Shown here piece after piece: positions 1 to 10,763 of a stretch of 64,000 nucleotides of DNA (positions within the stretch are counted from its first letter, which is position 1; every line of letters starts with the position of its first letter). Both the position numbers and the translations under genes were made by a program. A model generated the notes under the pieces. It ran no database searches and had not been told where the DNA came from. It was given only the letters and a program-made list of their open reading frames with translations. This DNA comes from Capitulum mitella. Its lineage: Eukaryota > Arthropoda > Thecostraca > Pollicipedomorpha > Pollicipedidae. Location: assembly GCA_030062745.1 (NCBI GenBank), contig CP099840.1, positions 11,112,437 through 11,176,436 on the forward strand, given 5' to 3'.

Positions 1-361
1 CTCGTCGCCGATGGTCCCGCTGTATGCGAATTTCCTCCCAAACGTTACATATCCGCCGCAGTTTGGAACTGGAAACGGGACCGGAGTGTTGGCCTGTGTA
101 TCAGCAGTGTGGGGATCAGCGGTATTGCAGGCATTTCGCTCATTTCTCATTTGTTTATGTTTATCGCGTTTGCATACAGTCATCAAGCCTACCGACCGAT
201 GGTGACGTAACCTGAGAAAATGAAGTGCGGTACGCAACGAAGTGGGCACATCAGCCAAGCATGCAAAGCTGTCCCATGGTCCTAGGTTACCGGCACGGTA
301 GGTAAAGTTTCGACACGCGAGGGACTCGCACGTGTAACGCTCTGTTCTCGGATGTCGGCAG

Positions 362-511
362 GAGAACTCCAGCGACGCGGAGGGGTGTCAGCAGGTGCTG
401 CAGTCGATGATATACCCGGCCGGCAGTTCGGCGGACGACAACCCCATGTACGTGCTCTGCTGCAACGACACGTGCAGCTTCACCTGGACCGGCGCCGAGC
501 ACGTCAACCAG
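362..511 (+). CDS. UBR5: UBR5 exon, start of UBR zinc box
   Basis: This exon follows the acceptor ending GGCAG at 361 and stops before GTGAGG, both in phase 0. It encodes QSMIYPAG, then [18 protein letters not shown], the first cysteines of the UBR-type zinc finger. It is the leftmost exon I can support; an exon in 1-361 cannot be excluded. Confidence 0.9.
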
Positions 512-3500
512 GTGAGGGGCAGCAGCGGCTGCGGGAGCTGGCGGTCCGTGGGGCGGCGGACGGCTGTGACGGCTGCCGCAGGAGCTGGGGATCCATGGAG
601 CAGCAGTGGGGTCGACTGTGACGGCAGATGTCAAGAGGCTCTTCTTTGTGCTTGGGTGGGAATGAATGTGGGCTTTAATGATTTGAGTTAATGGAGCTGA
701 TTGTTGTAGGTGTTTTCGATTCCCTGTGTACCGTCTTTGGTTGGTGGCCAGCCTCTTCCCTGACCCCGTCGTCTTGTGCTGCAGGATATCTTTGAGTGCC
801 GCACGTGCGGCCTGGTTGGATCGCTGTGCTGCTGCACGGAATGTGCCCGGATTTGTCACAAGGGACACGACTATAGGGTAAGTAATGTTATGCGTACAAT
901 AATAGAGTTAACCGGTATTCCAGTGGGCACTGGACTGTTTCGTGGCTCGCAGCCTGTTTTATGAAGTCCTACTTTGATTTTGAAGTCTCTTCGCGACTCA
1001 TAATTGTTCTTTGACATAAATCAGGGGTGCTGATTAGAGATCACAGAAATCGTTAGTCCCGTGTATTTGCGGCCATGTCGAGGCGGTGTGTGCTGCGTTC
1101 TGCCTGCCGTTCTCTGGTGAAGCGCGGGCCCGTGATCGTCCGTGGCTCTGACACCTGCCGTTTGCTGTTGTGCGCAGGTGAAGAACACGTCTCCGTCGGC
1201 GTACTGCGACTGCTGGGAAAAGTGCAAGTGCAAGACGCTGATCAGCGGGGCCCAGGCGCCGCGCTACGAGCTCCTCTGTCGACTGGTGGCCGAGACGGAC
1301 CTGGCCAGCCACACCAACGCCCGGTACCACAGCCCAGCACGCGTACAGACACTGGCAGGCAGACGTACAGTGGCTTGACCATCCACACTAATCCCCTACG
1401 CTGGAATCCACCCGTGAGGAAGTGCATGCGCACCTCACGAGCACACCTCACATGCGCATACAGGGAAGTAGACAGGACCTAGCTAGCGATGCCAACATGC
1501 TTTAGAGTACGTCCTCACGGTGGGTGGTAAGCATACCACCATGAACATTGCCTTACCCCGCCAGCTACACTGAAGCCAAGTTGATCAGTCATGACGCCGG
1601 AAACAGTGCATTTTGTCATGACCCTGACATGATATGACTCAGGGCGAAGTTGTAATTGCTGATAAGCAATATGAAAGGTTTGCCATTACCCGAAATATGT
1701 CCTCTTCGCGATGAGGGGGGGATTGTTAAAGAAAAAAAAATATAGAGAATGTCTCACAGTGAAGAAACATCAGTAGTATTATTTTTGTGGCTTTGTCATT
1801 TTTTTCACTTTTTCATTGTCATAGTTTGCTTTTACTGTGACAAACCATGGGAACGTGCGTCAAAGTACGAACTAGCGAGAAGAGAAACATTCGCCTTCTG
1901 TCCGTCTTTTAGCGCTGGTGATTGTCCCTGCTGTGATGGTCAGATGTTTGACTGCGGCTCTCCCTGTCCGCCAGCGGTGAGAACATCCTGCTGTTCCTGG
2001 TGCAGACGGTCGGCCGGCAGACGCACGAGCAGAAGGTGTACCGGCCCCGGCCGCGCACCGCCTCCGTCCGCAAGACGGCCGAGCTCGGTACGCGTGACCG
2101 CCGCCGGTGTCGGCGTCATTGGTCGCTCGCGGCCCTCTGATTCCGCTGGACTTCCGGGCTCGCTGCTCTTCTCCGTCGCCTGATGAAGGCGTTGTGTTTT
2201 GTACGTTGTGTTCTGTCTGCCTTAGGGACGACGTGATGTGCCCGGTGATGTGTGCGTTTGTTCGCCGCCCGGTGGATTGTAGCTGTGCGCCGATGTCCAA
2301 CCGTAGGGGGAATGTTGAAACCACTGACATATCCCGACCATTGGAGATGGCTGGCTGGCTGCCGCAGTTTTCGATTTTCGTTAGGTGATGAGCTATTGTC
2401 TCATGTGTACGGTCTGGCCTCTGCGGGCGTGGTGGCGTGCAGCCGTGATGGTGCTCTGTGACGTGACTTCGGCCGTGACGTGTCGCCGCGGTCGGCCGCA
2501 GACATGGAGATGCCGGACCACGACCTGGAGCCGCCCCGGTTCGCGCGGCGCGCCCTCGACACTCTGCTCAAGGACTGGCCGGCAGTCAGCGCCATGATCA
2601 ACACAGGCGAGTTGCGCCGCACGGCGGAGGAGGCGCCGGGAGGACCTCGCTGACGCCGACAGGCGCGTGGCTGATGGTGGTTGAAGGCTTCAGAGACGTC
2701 GGCTGTTTCGTGCCGCCGCGATGTTATTTGTATTGCTGGTGCCTGTTCGCGGACATCGTTCACCGTTTTTCGTCGTTGAACTAAAGTGCTCTTCGCTGTT
2801 GTTCCCGGCGCCGTTGACGAGTCCTCTGTTCCGCGTGGTCGTTGCCGGCGGTGGGCAATGTGTGACGGCTGTGTTCGTCTGTTTGACAGGCAGCGGCGGG
2901 GCGAGCGCGGCCGGACGGCTGGGTCAGACCGGCACCACACTGCTGGACAAGTTCGTCCACTGCCTGCTGGTCAAGTGCTCCATAGAGGTGGGTCGGACGC
3001 GCCGCACCAGAAGGATGGGTCACGTCTGGAACGTTGATTCTGGATCAGCACGTGAAAAATTGTGGTCTGTTGACCAGACTATGTCTGGTCGTTGCCTGTC
3101 GGCTTTATTGAGATATTTAGTAACGTTTCCTGCTGTATCTCACTTAGGAAATTGTGATATTTTCTCATAACCCATCATCATCATCATCATCATGTATCCA
3201 TTTTTCATATTACGTCTCTCTGATGTAATATGAAATGATGCGTCGCACTCTACCGTACGAGTGGCTCCGTCATCTGGCCGTCAGTGGGTGTTTTGCCCGC
3301 TGTGGGCAAAACACCCACAGCAGGCAAAACATGAAACAGGCAAAATCGCCTCCCTGACGCCAGTGTTGCGTCTGCTGCAGATGCTGAACGTGCTGCTGAC
3401 CACGCTGATCCGGGAGATGCGCAGCCAGCCGGAGGTGGCCACGCCCGTCGCCCGCCGCTTTGTTCGCTCCGTCGCCAGGATCTTCGTCATCCTCAGCGTG

Positions 3501-6500
3501 GAGACGCCGCCCAGCGGGGTCAGGAAGAAGAGGTACGTTGTTTTCCGTCTCGGTGCCGGCGGCCCTGGTCGCGGACGTCGCGGGCTCGAGGTGACCGCGT
3601 CAGGCCGGGCGGTCTCGCCGGCTTTGTGTCGGCGTGATTGGCTGATGACAGCAGCACAGCTGGCTCCGGACTGAGTGATATGTTTGAGGTCGGCTCTCGC
3701 GCTGTCTCCGCCGGTGTTGCCGCCCACCGCAGTCGACTGACGCCAACCTCCCGCCGCCAGCTCGGGCACCAACACGATCCAGCGGTGCCGGCTGGTGTTC
3801 CACAGCCTGCTGTCGCCGGCCGTCGAGGAGCTCTGCCAGACGGCCAACAGCCTGATCGCGCCCGTGCGGATGGGCGTGGCGCGGCCGACGGCGCCGTTCC
3901 AGCTGGCGCAGAGCGGCCAGGAGGCGCTGCACGGCTCTGAGGAGCTGTTCGCCGTGGAGCCGATCGTGGCCAGCGCGGCCGGCGCGGCGACGGCGGCGCG
4001 CGCCCGCAGCCCGCCGCCGGCGCTGCCGCCGCGCGCCGCCGCCGGCCCGCCGCCGGCCGGGCCCTCTTCGTCCGGCGCCGCGGCCGCCGCCTCCGTCATG
4101 TACCAGCAGCTCTCCCGGGACGACCAGGAGGAGAACGAGGGTAAGTCGAGCCGGCAGGCGGTCCGGCGCCGGCCGCTGTCAGCCAAGGGTGTCACGAGAA
4201 GCCCATGCTGATTATAACCACGCAGACCGTATCCGATGTCACTTGATTGGGCAGAGTCGATCCGGAAGGCGAACAACGCCCTCGATCAGTGCAGGTGATT
4301 TGCTAAATGACGGTACACTGAGATAATCGGTTTACCTCCGATTTACACGGATCTATTATTTACACGGATCGTTTCCGGCCGCCGCTCTGTCACCTGTGGG
4401 TGTCAGTCTGTCAGTGTCGGTGCTCGGTGTGGTCCGGACCGCAGGCGGCGGCTCGGAGCTGGAGACCGCCGCTCAATGTCGCCTGTGGATTTCAGTCAGT
4501 GTCATTGGCAGTGTCAGTGTGGTCCGGTCCGCAGGCGGCGGCTCGGAACTGGGGGATGCCGCCGCTCATTGTCACCTGTGGGTGTCAGTGTCAGTGTCAG
4601 TGTGATCCAGTCCGCAGGCGGCGGCTCGAAAGTGGAGGAGGCCGCCGCTCAGTGCCACCTATGGATGTCAGTGTCAGTGTCATTGTGGTCTGGTCTGGTC
4701 CGCAGGCGGCGGCTCGGAGCTGGAGGAGGCCGCCGACCGCGGTGACCGCGAAGAGGGCGGCGGCTACTCGGACATGGAGCTGGACCTCCTGGCCGAGACC
4801 GACTCCGACTCGGACGACAACCAGTCGGCGCAGGACAACGTCTCCGGCGGCCAGCAGAGCGTGCAGACGCGCGCCACGGCCGGCTCCGAGGCGGCGCTGG
4901 CGAGTATCGGCCTCTTTAGCGACGACCGCAGCCCGACGCCGTCCGAGAACGAGGTGGAGGACGAGGACTCGGAGCAGGGCGAGACCGACGACCAGGAGAC
5001 GGAGCTGTTCAGCGAGGACCAGCTGGAGCGGCGCGCCGGGGCCGGCTCCGGCGCCGCCGGCGGCGGCACGGCCAGCGCGCGCGCCAACCTCACGCCGCAG
5101 AGCATGCAGTGGGCGATCCGCTCGCGCGCGCAGGAGGCCGGCAGCTCGCGCGTGACCGGCGGCGGGAGCAGCCTGGTCTACATCGACCCGAGCGCCAGCC
5201 GGCGCTTCACGACCAACGCCGTGCCGTCGTCGGTGCAGAGCAGCGTGCCCGAACCGGTCACCATGGCCACGACGGCGTCGTGCCTGGCGCGCGCGTTCGC
5301 GCTGGTGGTGCGCCAGATTGCCGACTTGCTGAGCGTGGCGCGCGACTGCGGCCAGCCGGACGGTCCGCTGCCGCTGGGCGCTCTCGGCGTCGACCTGATG
5401 GCGGCCGACTGGCGCCGGCTGCAGCTCTACCTGGACCAGCACCTGCAGCCCACCTGGGACTGGCTGCTGGCCGTGATGGACTCGACCGAGGCGCAGCTGC
5501 GCTTCGGCCAGGCGCTGTCGCGCGCCGACCCGACGGCGCCGGCGGCGCCGGCCGCCGGCGGGCCGGTCCCGGCGCGTAAGGAGCGCGGCCGCGGCGCCGT
5601 CACCTTCGCCGACCACCAGACGGCGCGCCGCGACTTCCTCACCTACTGCCTCTCGCTGATGCGCTCGCACAACGGCGAGCACGCCGAGGCGCTGCCTGTG
5701 ATCGACATCGCCGCGCTCCGGCACGTGGCGTACGTGTTCGACGCGCTCATCTACTACATGCGCTGGGGCTCGGAGCTGAAGACGGGGCCGGAGGCGTCGG
5801 CCGAGCGCCTGCTCGACCTGGATCCGGCCGACGAGACCGAGAACGACGACAACTCCGAGTCGGACGTGACCAACAACAACCCGGCGCCGATGGAGACGGA
5901 CTCGGTGACCGACGACGACTCGCAGCTGTCGGCGGCGTCAGCGCCGGCCAGCCGCGGCCGCCGCCACCCGTTCTTCCAGCGCTCCGAGTCGACCCTGTTC
6001 GTGGGCGCGCCGCAGCCGGACCCGTTCGCCGGCTCGCTGTCGGAGGTGCTGCCGCTGGCCGAGCGGCCGCACCTGCTGCAGCCGACCGCGCGCCGCGAAG
6101 ACCTGTTCGGCATCCCGCCGGCGGCGCCGAGCGCCGAGCCGGGCCGCGCCCACCCCCTCCAGGGCATGCCGACCCACCTGGGGCTGGCGTCGCGCTCTGG
6201 CGAGCCGGCCGCCGGCGGCGCCCACTTCAAGCCGAGCGCGGCCGGCGCGGCGCGCACTGCCTTCTCGCCGCGGGCGCGCGCCGAGCCCGAGCTGGGCGCG
6301 CTCAACGAGGGTCTGGGCCACGTGGATAGACTGCTGGAGGCCGGCTCGTCGCTGCTGCCGACCACCGACGGCGACCAGCCGCAGAACCTGTCGACCCGGC
6401 CGGCCGAGGAGGGCGCCGCGCCGCCGCCGCGCGCGCCCATCATCGTCTCGCCCAAGAAGGCGGCCGACGGCGAGCGCCAGCCGGTCAAGAGCGTCATCGT

Positions 6501-9500
6501 GCGCGTCGGCTCCATGATGGTGCACATCGACAAGGAGGCGGGCGGCGCGGACGGCGCGCGGCCGGGCCCGTCCGGCGCGGCCGCGGCCGCCGCCGAGCCC
6601 GGCCCGTCCGGCGCCGACGCTGCCGACGCCGACGTCTCGCAGGACATGCTGCTCGGCCGCTGGCACCTGCTGCTCGACCTGTTCGCGCGCGTCTTCATCG
6701 ACGACGTGGGCCTGGAGCAGGGCTCGGTTATCTCCGAGCTGGGCGGCTTCCCGGTTAAGGAGTCCAAGTTCCGGCGCGAGATGGAGAAGCTGCGCACCTC
6801 GCAGCAGCGCGACATCGTCTTCAACAAGATGGAGCGCGAACGCTCGCAGCTCATCACGCAGACGTTCAAGGAGCTGAACACGCAGTACAACACCAACAGC
6901 CGGCGCAGCACGGCCTCGCACCCGCCGCTGGCCTTCAGCCGGGTTAAGGTCACCTTCAAGGACGAGCCGGGCGAGGGCACGGGCGTGGCGCGCAGCTTCT
7001 ACACGGCCATCGCAGAGGCGCTGCTGCAACCCAAACCGTTGCCCAACCTCGAGAGCTGTCAGATCGTTCAGCTAGGCAAGACCTACGCCTTCTCGTCATA
7101 CCATCACAAGTACAAGAGCAGCCGTGAGTCGTCGCAGCAGCGGGTAGCGCGCGGCCGCGAGGGCCGGCGCACGCTCTCGTGCGACGCGCGCCCGTTCACA
7201 CCCGGCCAGCTGAGCGAGGCGCGCGCCAACGAGCACCTGTCGCCGCACCTGCAGCAGCTGGGCGCGCGCCTGTACCCGCGCGTGCGCGCGCTGCGGCCGC
7301 ACCAGGCGCAGAAGATCACCGGCATGCTGCTGGACTTGTCGCCGGCGCAGCTGCTTCTGCTGCTCGCCTCCGAGGAGACGTTGCGCCAGCGCGTGGAGGA
7401 GGCGGTCGACATCCTGCACAGCCACAGCCGCGAGGCGGCCGCCTCCGAGTCGCTGCTGGGCGACAAGACGCGTCCCAAGGCGTCCGCCCGCCAGACGAGC
7501 GACGAAGACGCGGCCGAGGAGCGCGACCAGTCGCCGCTCTTCTACTGCCCGGGCAAGCGCGGCTTCTACGCGCCCTGGCAGGGCCGCCCCACGCCCGAGC
7601 GTATCAACGCCTTCCGCAACGTGGGCCGCATTATGGGCCTGTGCCTGCTGCAGAACGAGCTGAGCCCGATCTCGATGTGCCGGCACGTGTACAAGTACGT
7701 GCTGGGCCGGCCGGTGCGGTTCCACGACCTGGCCTTCTTCGACCCCCTCATCTACGAGTCGCTGCGGCGCCTGGTGGTGGACGCCGAGACCAAGGGCGAC
7801 AAGGACGGCCTCTTCTCGGCGCTGGACCTCACGTTCAGGTGGGTCTAGCCGCTGGCCGGCGGCGATCGATTGTTAGATGGTGTGATGTCTGTTGATTGAT
7901 CCTGGTTTGTGGTGTGGTTACTTCGGGCTGATCGACGTCGGATTGTCCACGTACTGGGGTATGCGAGTGTCTTGGTTTGAAATCATGCGTCGGCCGTGCG
8001 GCGCTTTCGTCTCAGGCGTGAAGTATTTATGGGTAAGGCCAGTGTGGTTTTCCTCCCACATAGATATTTTACCTGTCTCCTAGTAAGTGCAGTACAAAGG
8101 AAGAACTTCAGAGTGAGGTGTGATGTTACATTCTTTTTGGGCATACGGGGGCTGATTCCGAGCTTTTGAGACATCCCTCACCGAAGGCGGCAACTGCCTC
8201 GGTAGCCCGGTTAGCGCCATTCGTGCTTGGTGTGGCGGTACGGGCTGCATGTGCTGACTGACCCCGGTGGCCGCCTGTGACCCGGCAGTATCGACCTGTG
8301 TGCCGAGGAGGGCGGCTGCACGGTAGACCTGGTGCCCCGCGGCGTCGAGATCGAGGTCACCTCGCAGAACGTCTACGACTACGTGCGCCGCTACGCCCTC
8401 TACCGCATGGTCAAGTGCCAGCAGAAGGCGCTCGAGGTGAGCGCTGCCGCCATGGTCATGTTTCGGGGGGAGGGGAGTATAATCGTCTGTGTGTGGTCTG
8501 TTTGATGTTGCCATCAGCTGACGGGAGCCCGTGTCAGAGCTGGTTTACTTATGATTACAGTGTTGTGCACGTCGGTCAGCGCAGAGGGCGAATGCCAAGC
8601 GGCCTATCAGCCGTCAGTTACGCCGGAATTCAGTACTGTCTTGTGGTCAGGGTCAGTGATTGATGCCGTTATTGGATGTTTGTGTGCTTGTTCGGTAGAC
8701 TAGGGTCTGTGGAACGCTTTACTTCGCGACACAGCGTTGGGCTGTGGAGTGTAGCTGTTTAGCTGCTTTAAGTTTACCAGCCAGGGAAGCCCTAATTATA
8801 ATTAGCCTGATCGTATTAGGCCCATGTTGGCGCAGCCCCGTGAATCGTGCCGTCTGTTCGTACATTTGCGACTAAACGCGTGCACTATTCAACATCCATT
8901 ATGGACGTGTTGTCTCGCGCTGCGGGTGTCTCGTCAGCCCGTAGCTCTGCCGTGAGTGTGTTCCGTGTACCTGGGGCTCTTTGGACACGATCCGTCCCTT
9001 CCGTAACCTGCATCACCCCCTCCTCTGCCCTGGACCAGCGCCGGGCGGGCGCTGCTAACGTTCGTCTGTCTCCCCGGCGGCAGGCGCTGAGGGCCGGCGT
9101 ACTGGACGTGCTGCCGCAGTCGGTGCTGCACCCGCTGACGGCCGAGGACCTCCGCCTGCTGGTAAACGGCGTCGAGGACATCTCGGTGCCGACGCTCATC
9201 TCCTACACCAGCTTTAACGACGAGAGCGGCGAGCCCGGCGAGCGGCTGGTGCGCTTCAAGCGCTGGCTCTGGCAGATCGTCGAAAAGATGACCAAACCGG
9301 AGAAACAGGATCTGGTGGGTGGCGCGGCCAGAATCCGTTCGGTGGTGTCTCTGGTCGACAGGCCGGGCTTGGAATTGTTTGTTTATTAGGGCGCACGGCC
9401 TCTTGGGTTCTAGCGTTCGGTCTGGGTTAGGTCCTGTGTGTCGTCGGGCGTCGATCAGTGATATGTGGGGACTAATTTCTGGATGAATTCCATAATATCT

Positions 9501-9855
9501 GCGGCGAGACAAGAACCTGCGCCGTTGTTCATCTCAGCAACGCGAAATGTCATGGCTACTCGTTTGAAGAGTGCTGGCAGGATGAGGACATGACAGCAGT
9601 TCCGTGCCGTTCGTTCTGACCCCCGTGTTCGCCCTCTGCCAGGTATACTTCTGGACCGGCTCGCCGGCGCTGCCTGCCAGCGAGGACGGCTTCCAGCCGA
9701 TGCCGTCCGTGACGATCCGTCCGGCCGACGACCACCACCTGCCGACGGCCAACACGTGCATCTCGCGACTCTACGTGCCGCTCTACTCCAGCAAGCTCAT
9801 CCTGCGCTCCAAGCTGCTGCTCGCCATCAAGACCAAAAACTTCGGCTTCGTGTGA
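362..9855 (+). CDS. UBR5: UBR5/hyd-type HECT E3 ubiquitin ligase, 3' part of gene (12 exons)
   Basis: The exons are 362-511, 785-877, 1178-1323, 1975-2087, 2502-2606, 2890-2987, 3381-3532, 3761-4140, 4706-7838, 8289-8436, 9084-9314 and 9643-9855. They join in one frame of 1653 codons plus TGA. The order matches the C-terminal half of UBR5: the UBR zinc box ([37 protein letters not shown]), the [12 protein letters not shown] block, [13 protein letters not shown], an acidic [14 protein letters not shown] stretch, PHLLQP, the MLLE domain ([20 protein letters not shown]) and the HECT domain ending FGFV. By family, UBR5 binds N-degrons through the UBR box, recruits PAM2-motif partners through MLLE, and transfers ubiquitin through the HECT cysteine. 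The start and the UBA region lie left of the window. Identity is very secure. Exon edges rest on GT/GC-AG sites and matching phases. Confidence 0.95.
785..877 (+). CDS. UBR5: UBR5 exon, core of UBR zinc box
   Basis: The exon runs from the acceptor GCAG to the donor GTAAGT in phase 0. It encodes [20 protein letters not shown], then [11 protein letters not shown], the cysteine/histidine core that coordinates zinc in UBR boxes. Confidence 0.95.
1178..1323 (+). CDS. UBR5: UBR5 exon, end of UBR zinc box
   Basis: It starts in phase 0 after GCGCAG and ends in phase 2 (CG|C) at a GTACCA donor. It encodes [20 protein letters not shown], closing the zinc box, then a helical segment ([14 protein letters not shown]). 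Confidence 0.93.
1975..2087 (+). CDS. UBR5: UBR5 exon, post-UBR helical segment
   Basis: It enters in phase 2 after CGCCAG and leaves in phase 1 at GTACGC. It encodes [20 protein letters not shown], then [17 protein letters not shown], matching the UBR5 stretch that follows the zinc box. Confidence 0.93.
2502..2606 (+). CDS. UBR5: UBR5 exon with [12 protein letters not shown] block, GC donor
   Basis: It enters in phase 1 after CCGCAG and encodes the conserved [12 protein letters not shown] block, then [12 protein letters not shown]. It ends in phase 1 as ACAG followed by GCGAGT, a GC donor. Reading on reaches a stop without any UBR5 similarity. The only nearby GT would need a poor donor plus a shifted acceptor. 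Confidence 0.88.
2890..2987 (+). CDS. UBR5: UBR5 exon ([12 protein letters not shown])
   Basis: It starts in phase 1 after TTTGACAG and ends in phase 0 at GTGGGT. It encodes a glycine/serine-rich linker and [15 protein letters not shown], matching the UBR5 segment LDCFTHCLIVKC. Confidence 0.93.
3173..3193. repeat. (CAT)7 microsatellite
   Basis: Seven perfect CAT units lie in the UBR5 intron between exons 2890-2987 and 3381-3532. Confidence 0.9.
3284..3318. repeat. Perfect 15-bp stem hairpin in UBR5 intron
   Basis: GTGGGTGTTTTGCCC and its exact reverse complement are separated by five bases. It sits about 60 bp upstream of the exon at 3381. It could form a strong RNA stem near the acceptor. 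No function is known. Confidence 0.85.
3381..3532 (+). CDS. UBR5: UBR5 exon ([13 protein letters not shown])
   Basis: It runs from the acceptor CTGCAG in phase 0 to GTACGT in phase 2. It encodes a helical block that includes [17 protein letters not shown], nearly invariant in the family. Confidence 0.95.
3761..4140 (+). CDS. UBR5: UBR5 exon ([12 protein letters not shown]) with Ala/Pro-rich tail
   Basis: It enters in phase 2 after GCCGCCAG and leaves in phase 1 at GTAAGT. It encodes [17 protein letters not shown], then [21 protein letters not shown], an alanine/proline-rich low-complexity run and an acidic end. It lies immediately before the intron that holds the splice-site array. Confidence 0.94.
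4396..4730 (+). repeat. Tandem array repeating the 3' splice site of the UBR5 giant exon
   Basis: Four units of 83-90 bp each contain a GTSTCAGTGT-rich tract, GTCCGCAG and the first 20-30 exon bases (GCGGCGGCTCGGAGCTGGAG or close variants). AG ends lie at 4444, 4534, 4617 and 4705. Only the last continues into the conserved protein. Read in the exon phase, copies 1 and 2 meet TGA at 4606, and copy 3 shifts frame and meets a stop at about 4743. So three decoy acceptors lie in the intron upstream of the functional one. Confidence 0.9.
4706..7838 (+). CDS. UBR5: UBR5 giant exon: acidic region, MLLE domain, HECT N-lobe
   Basis: This is a single 3133-bp open exon, phase 1 in and phase 2 out. In order it holds the acidic [14 protein letters not shown] segment (about 4774), STEAQLRFG (5487), [16 protein letters not shown] (5662), PHLLQP (6067), [16 protein letters not shown] (6649), [13 protein letters not shown] (6757), [11 protein letters not shown] (6949), the MLLE domain (about 7250-7430) and [12 protein letters not shown] plus [12 protein letters not shown] of the HECT N-lobe (7540-7660). 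Base composition is extremely GC-rich, so several long antisense open frames are shadows. Vertebrate genes split this region into many exons, so it looks like fused exons or lost introns. Confidence 0.96.
8289..8436 (+). CDS. UBR5: UBR5 exon, HECT domain
   Basis: It enters in phase 2 after CCGGCAG and leaves in phase 0 at GTGAGC. It encodes IDLCAEEGG and [20 protein letters not shown], the UBR5 HECT segment before the C-lobe. Confidence 0.95.
9084..9314 (+). CDS. UBR5: UBR5 exon, HECT domain
   Basis: It is phase 0 at both ends (GGCAG acceptor, GTGGGT donor). It encodes [38 protein letters not shown] and the [12 protein letters not shown] segment of the HECT domain. Confidence 0.96.
9643..9855 (+). 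CDS. UBR5: UBR5 last coding exon, HECT C-lobe with catalytic Cys
   Basis: It starts in phase 0 after CTGCCAG and ends at TGA 9853-9855. It encodes [20 protein letters not shown], then [19 protein letters not shown] and the terminal KTKNFGFV. The TGC at 9757-9759 in TANTCISRL is the thioester-forming cysteine by family alignment, so catalysis appears intact. Confidence 0.97.
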   Translation, partial: VYFWTGSPALPASEDGFQPMPSVTIRPADDHHLPTANTCISRLYVPLYSSKLILRSKLLLAIKTKNFGFV

Positions 9856-10152
9856 GCGGCGGCGGCAGCAGCGGCGCGTCATGCGAGACGTTTGCCGCCC
9901 GCCCCACGCGTCTTTGTGATGGTCTCGTGCGCGTCCTCGGTGTCCGTGCGTCTCTGTAGTCTGGGCCGGTCTGGCGCGCTGCGACGGAGGGCGCGGCAGC
10001 GGCACCGCCCGCCCCGCGCACCCTGTTGTGGATGTTACGTTGTCGCGGTGTCATTGTGTCTGCGTCCCCGCCGCTTGGCGTCTGACGTGTGAAATCAGTG
10101 GTGGCAACAACACGATCACTCTTCCGGTTATTATTTGTTTCACAACCTTCAT

Positions 10153-10158
10153 ATTAAA
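10153..10158 (+). terminator. Candidate poly(A) signal for UBR5
   Basis: An ATTAAA hexamer lies about 300 bases after the UBR5 stop. It is the first common poly(A) variant I see downstream. No transcript evidence is available. Confidence 0.4.
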
Positions 10159-10538
10159 AACGGGAACTGGAGACGCTACATGAACGGGTTCTAGGGCGGG
10201 GCGGCCGCGGCCGCGTCCACTCGGTTCAGAGTGGCCGCCGGGCGCGCGGCGCGCAACTAGGACAGGTTGCAACGTGGACACGCCGGATCGCTGACTAGCA
10301 CTGGTCTGACTCAAGGCACAACTGCACGGCGGCGGGCGCGTGGCGCGTCGTGACGCGAGCGTCACCGCCCGCGAGGTAACTGTTTGCCCGGCGCGGACGG
10401 CCCCGGCGCGTGCGCTCCATTCACTGGCCACCGCCGCGCCGGCACACACCGCGCGGCGGGCCGGAGCGGCCGCGGCGGCCCCGCCGGCCAGCCGGCCGTC
10501 CGTCCGGCGCTGGAGTTCGCACCGCTCGGCCGGCGCCG

Positions 10539-10763
10539 TTACTTGCTGACGTGCCGGTTGACGGCGGGCCGGGCGCCGGACGGGGCCGCCTTCTCGCTGG
10601 CGGCGCGGCCGGCGGCGCGCGTCAGGGTGCCGGCCGGCGCGCTGTTGAGCCGCTCCAGGTCTCTCAGCAGACGCGCCGACGCGTCCGGCGGCGACCGCTT
10701 GGCCTCCTCCGAGCTCAGGCTGGTCGAGCTGGCCACTGGCGACACGGCGTCCTCGCACACCCC
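10539..10763 (-). CDS. NOS1AP: NOS1AP last exon candidate
   Basis: It is open in phase 0 after CCGGCAG and ends at TAA 10539-10541. It encodes [20 protein letters not shown], a Ser-rich stretch, the helix [12 protein letters not shown] and VNRHVSK. I see no direct similarity to the vertebrate C-terminus. The call rests on the matching phase, coding-like composition and position. Confidence 0.65.
   Translation of the reverse strand, partial: GVCEDAVSPVASSTSLSSEEAKRSPPDASARLLRDLERLNSAPAGTLTRAAGRAASEKAAPSGARPAVNRHVSK

Noticed and set aside
1-361. An upstream UBR5 exon
   Set aside because: Two short open frames occur, but none matches UBR5 sequence I recognise and no clear acceptor/donor pair encloses them.
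3281-4276. 331-codon - strand frame
   Set aside because: It is a shadow of two UBR5 exons and their intron, without family similarity.
4396-4608. An extra coding exon made from the first two splice-array copies
   Set aside because: The frame ends at TGA 4606 and the peptide is only the repeated intron tract.
4597-6980. Long - strand open frames (375 and 408 codons) opposite the UBR5 giant exon
   Set aside because: They arise from GC-saturated codons of UBR5. The + strand carries the conserved protein.
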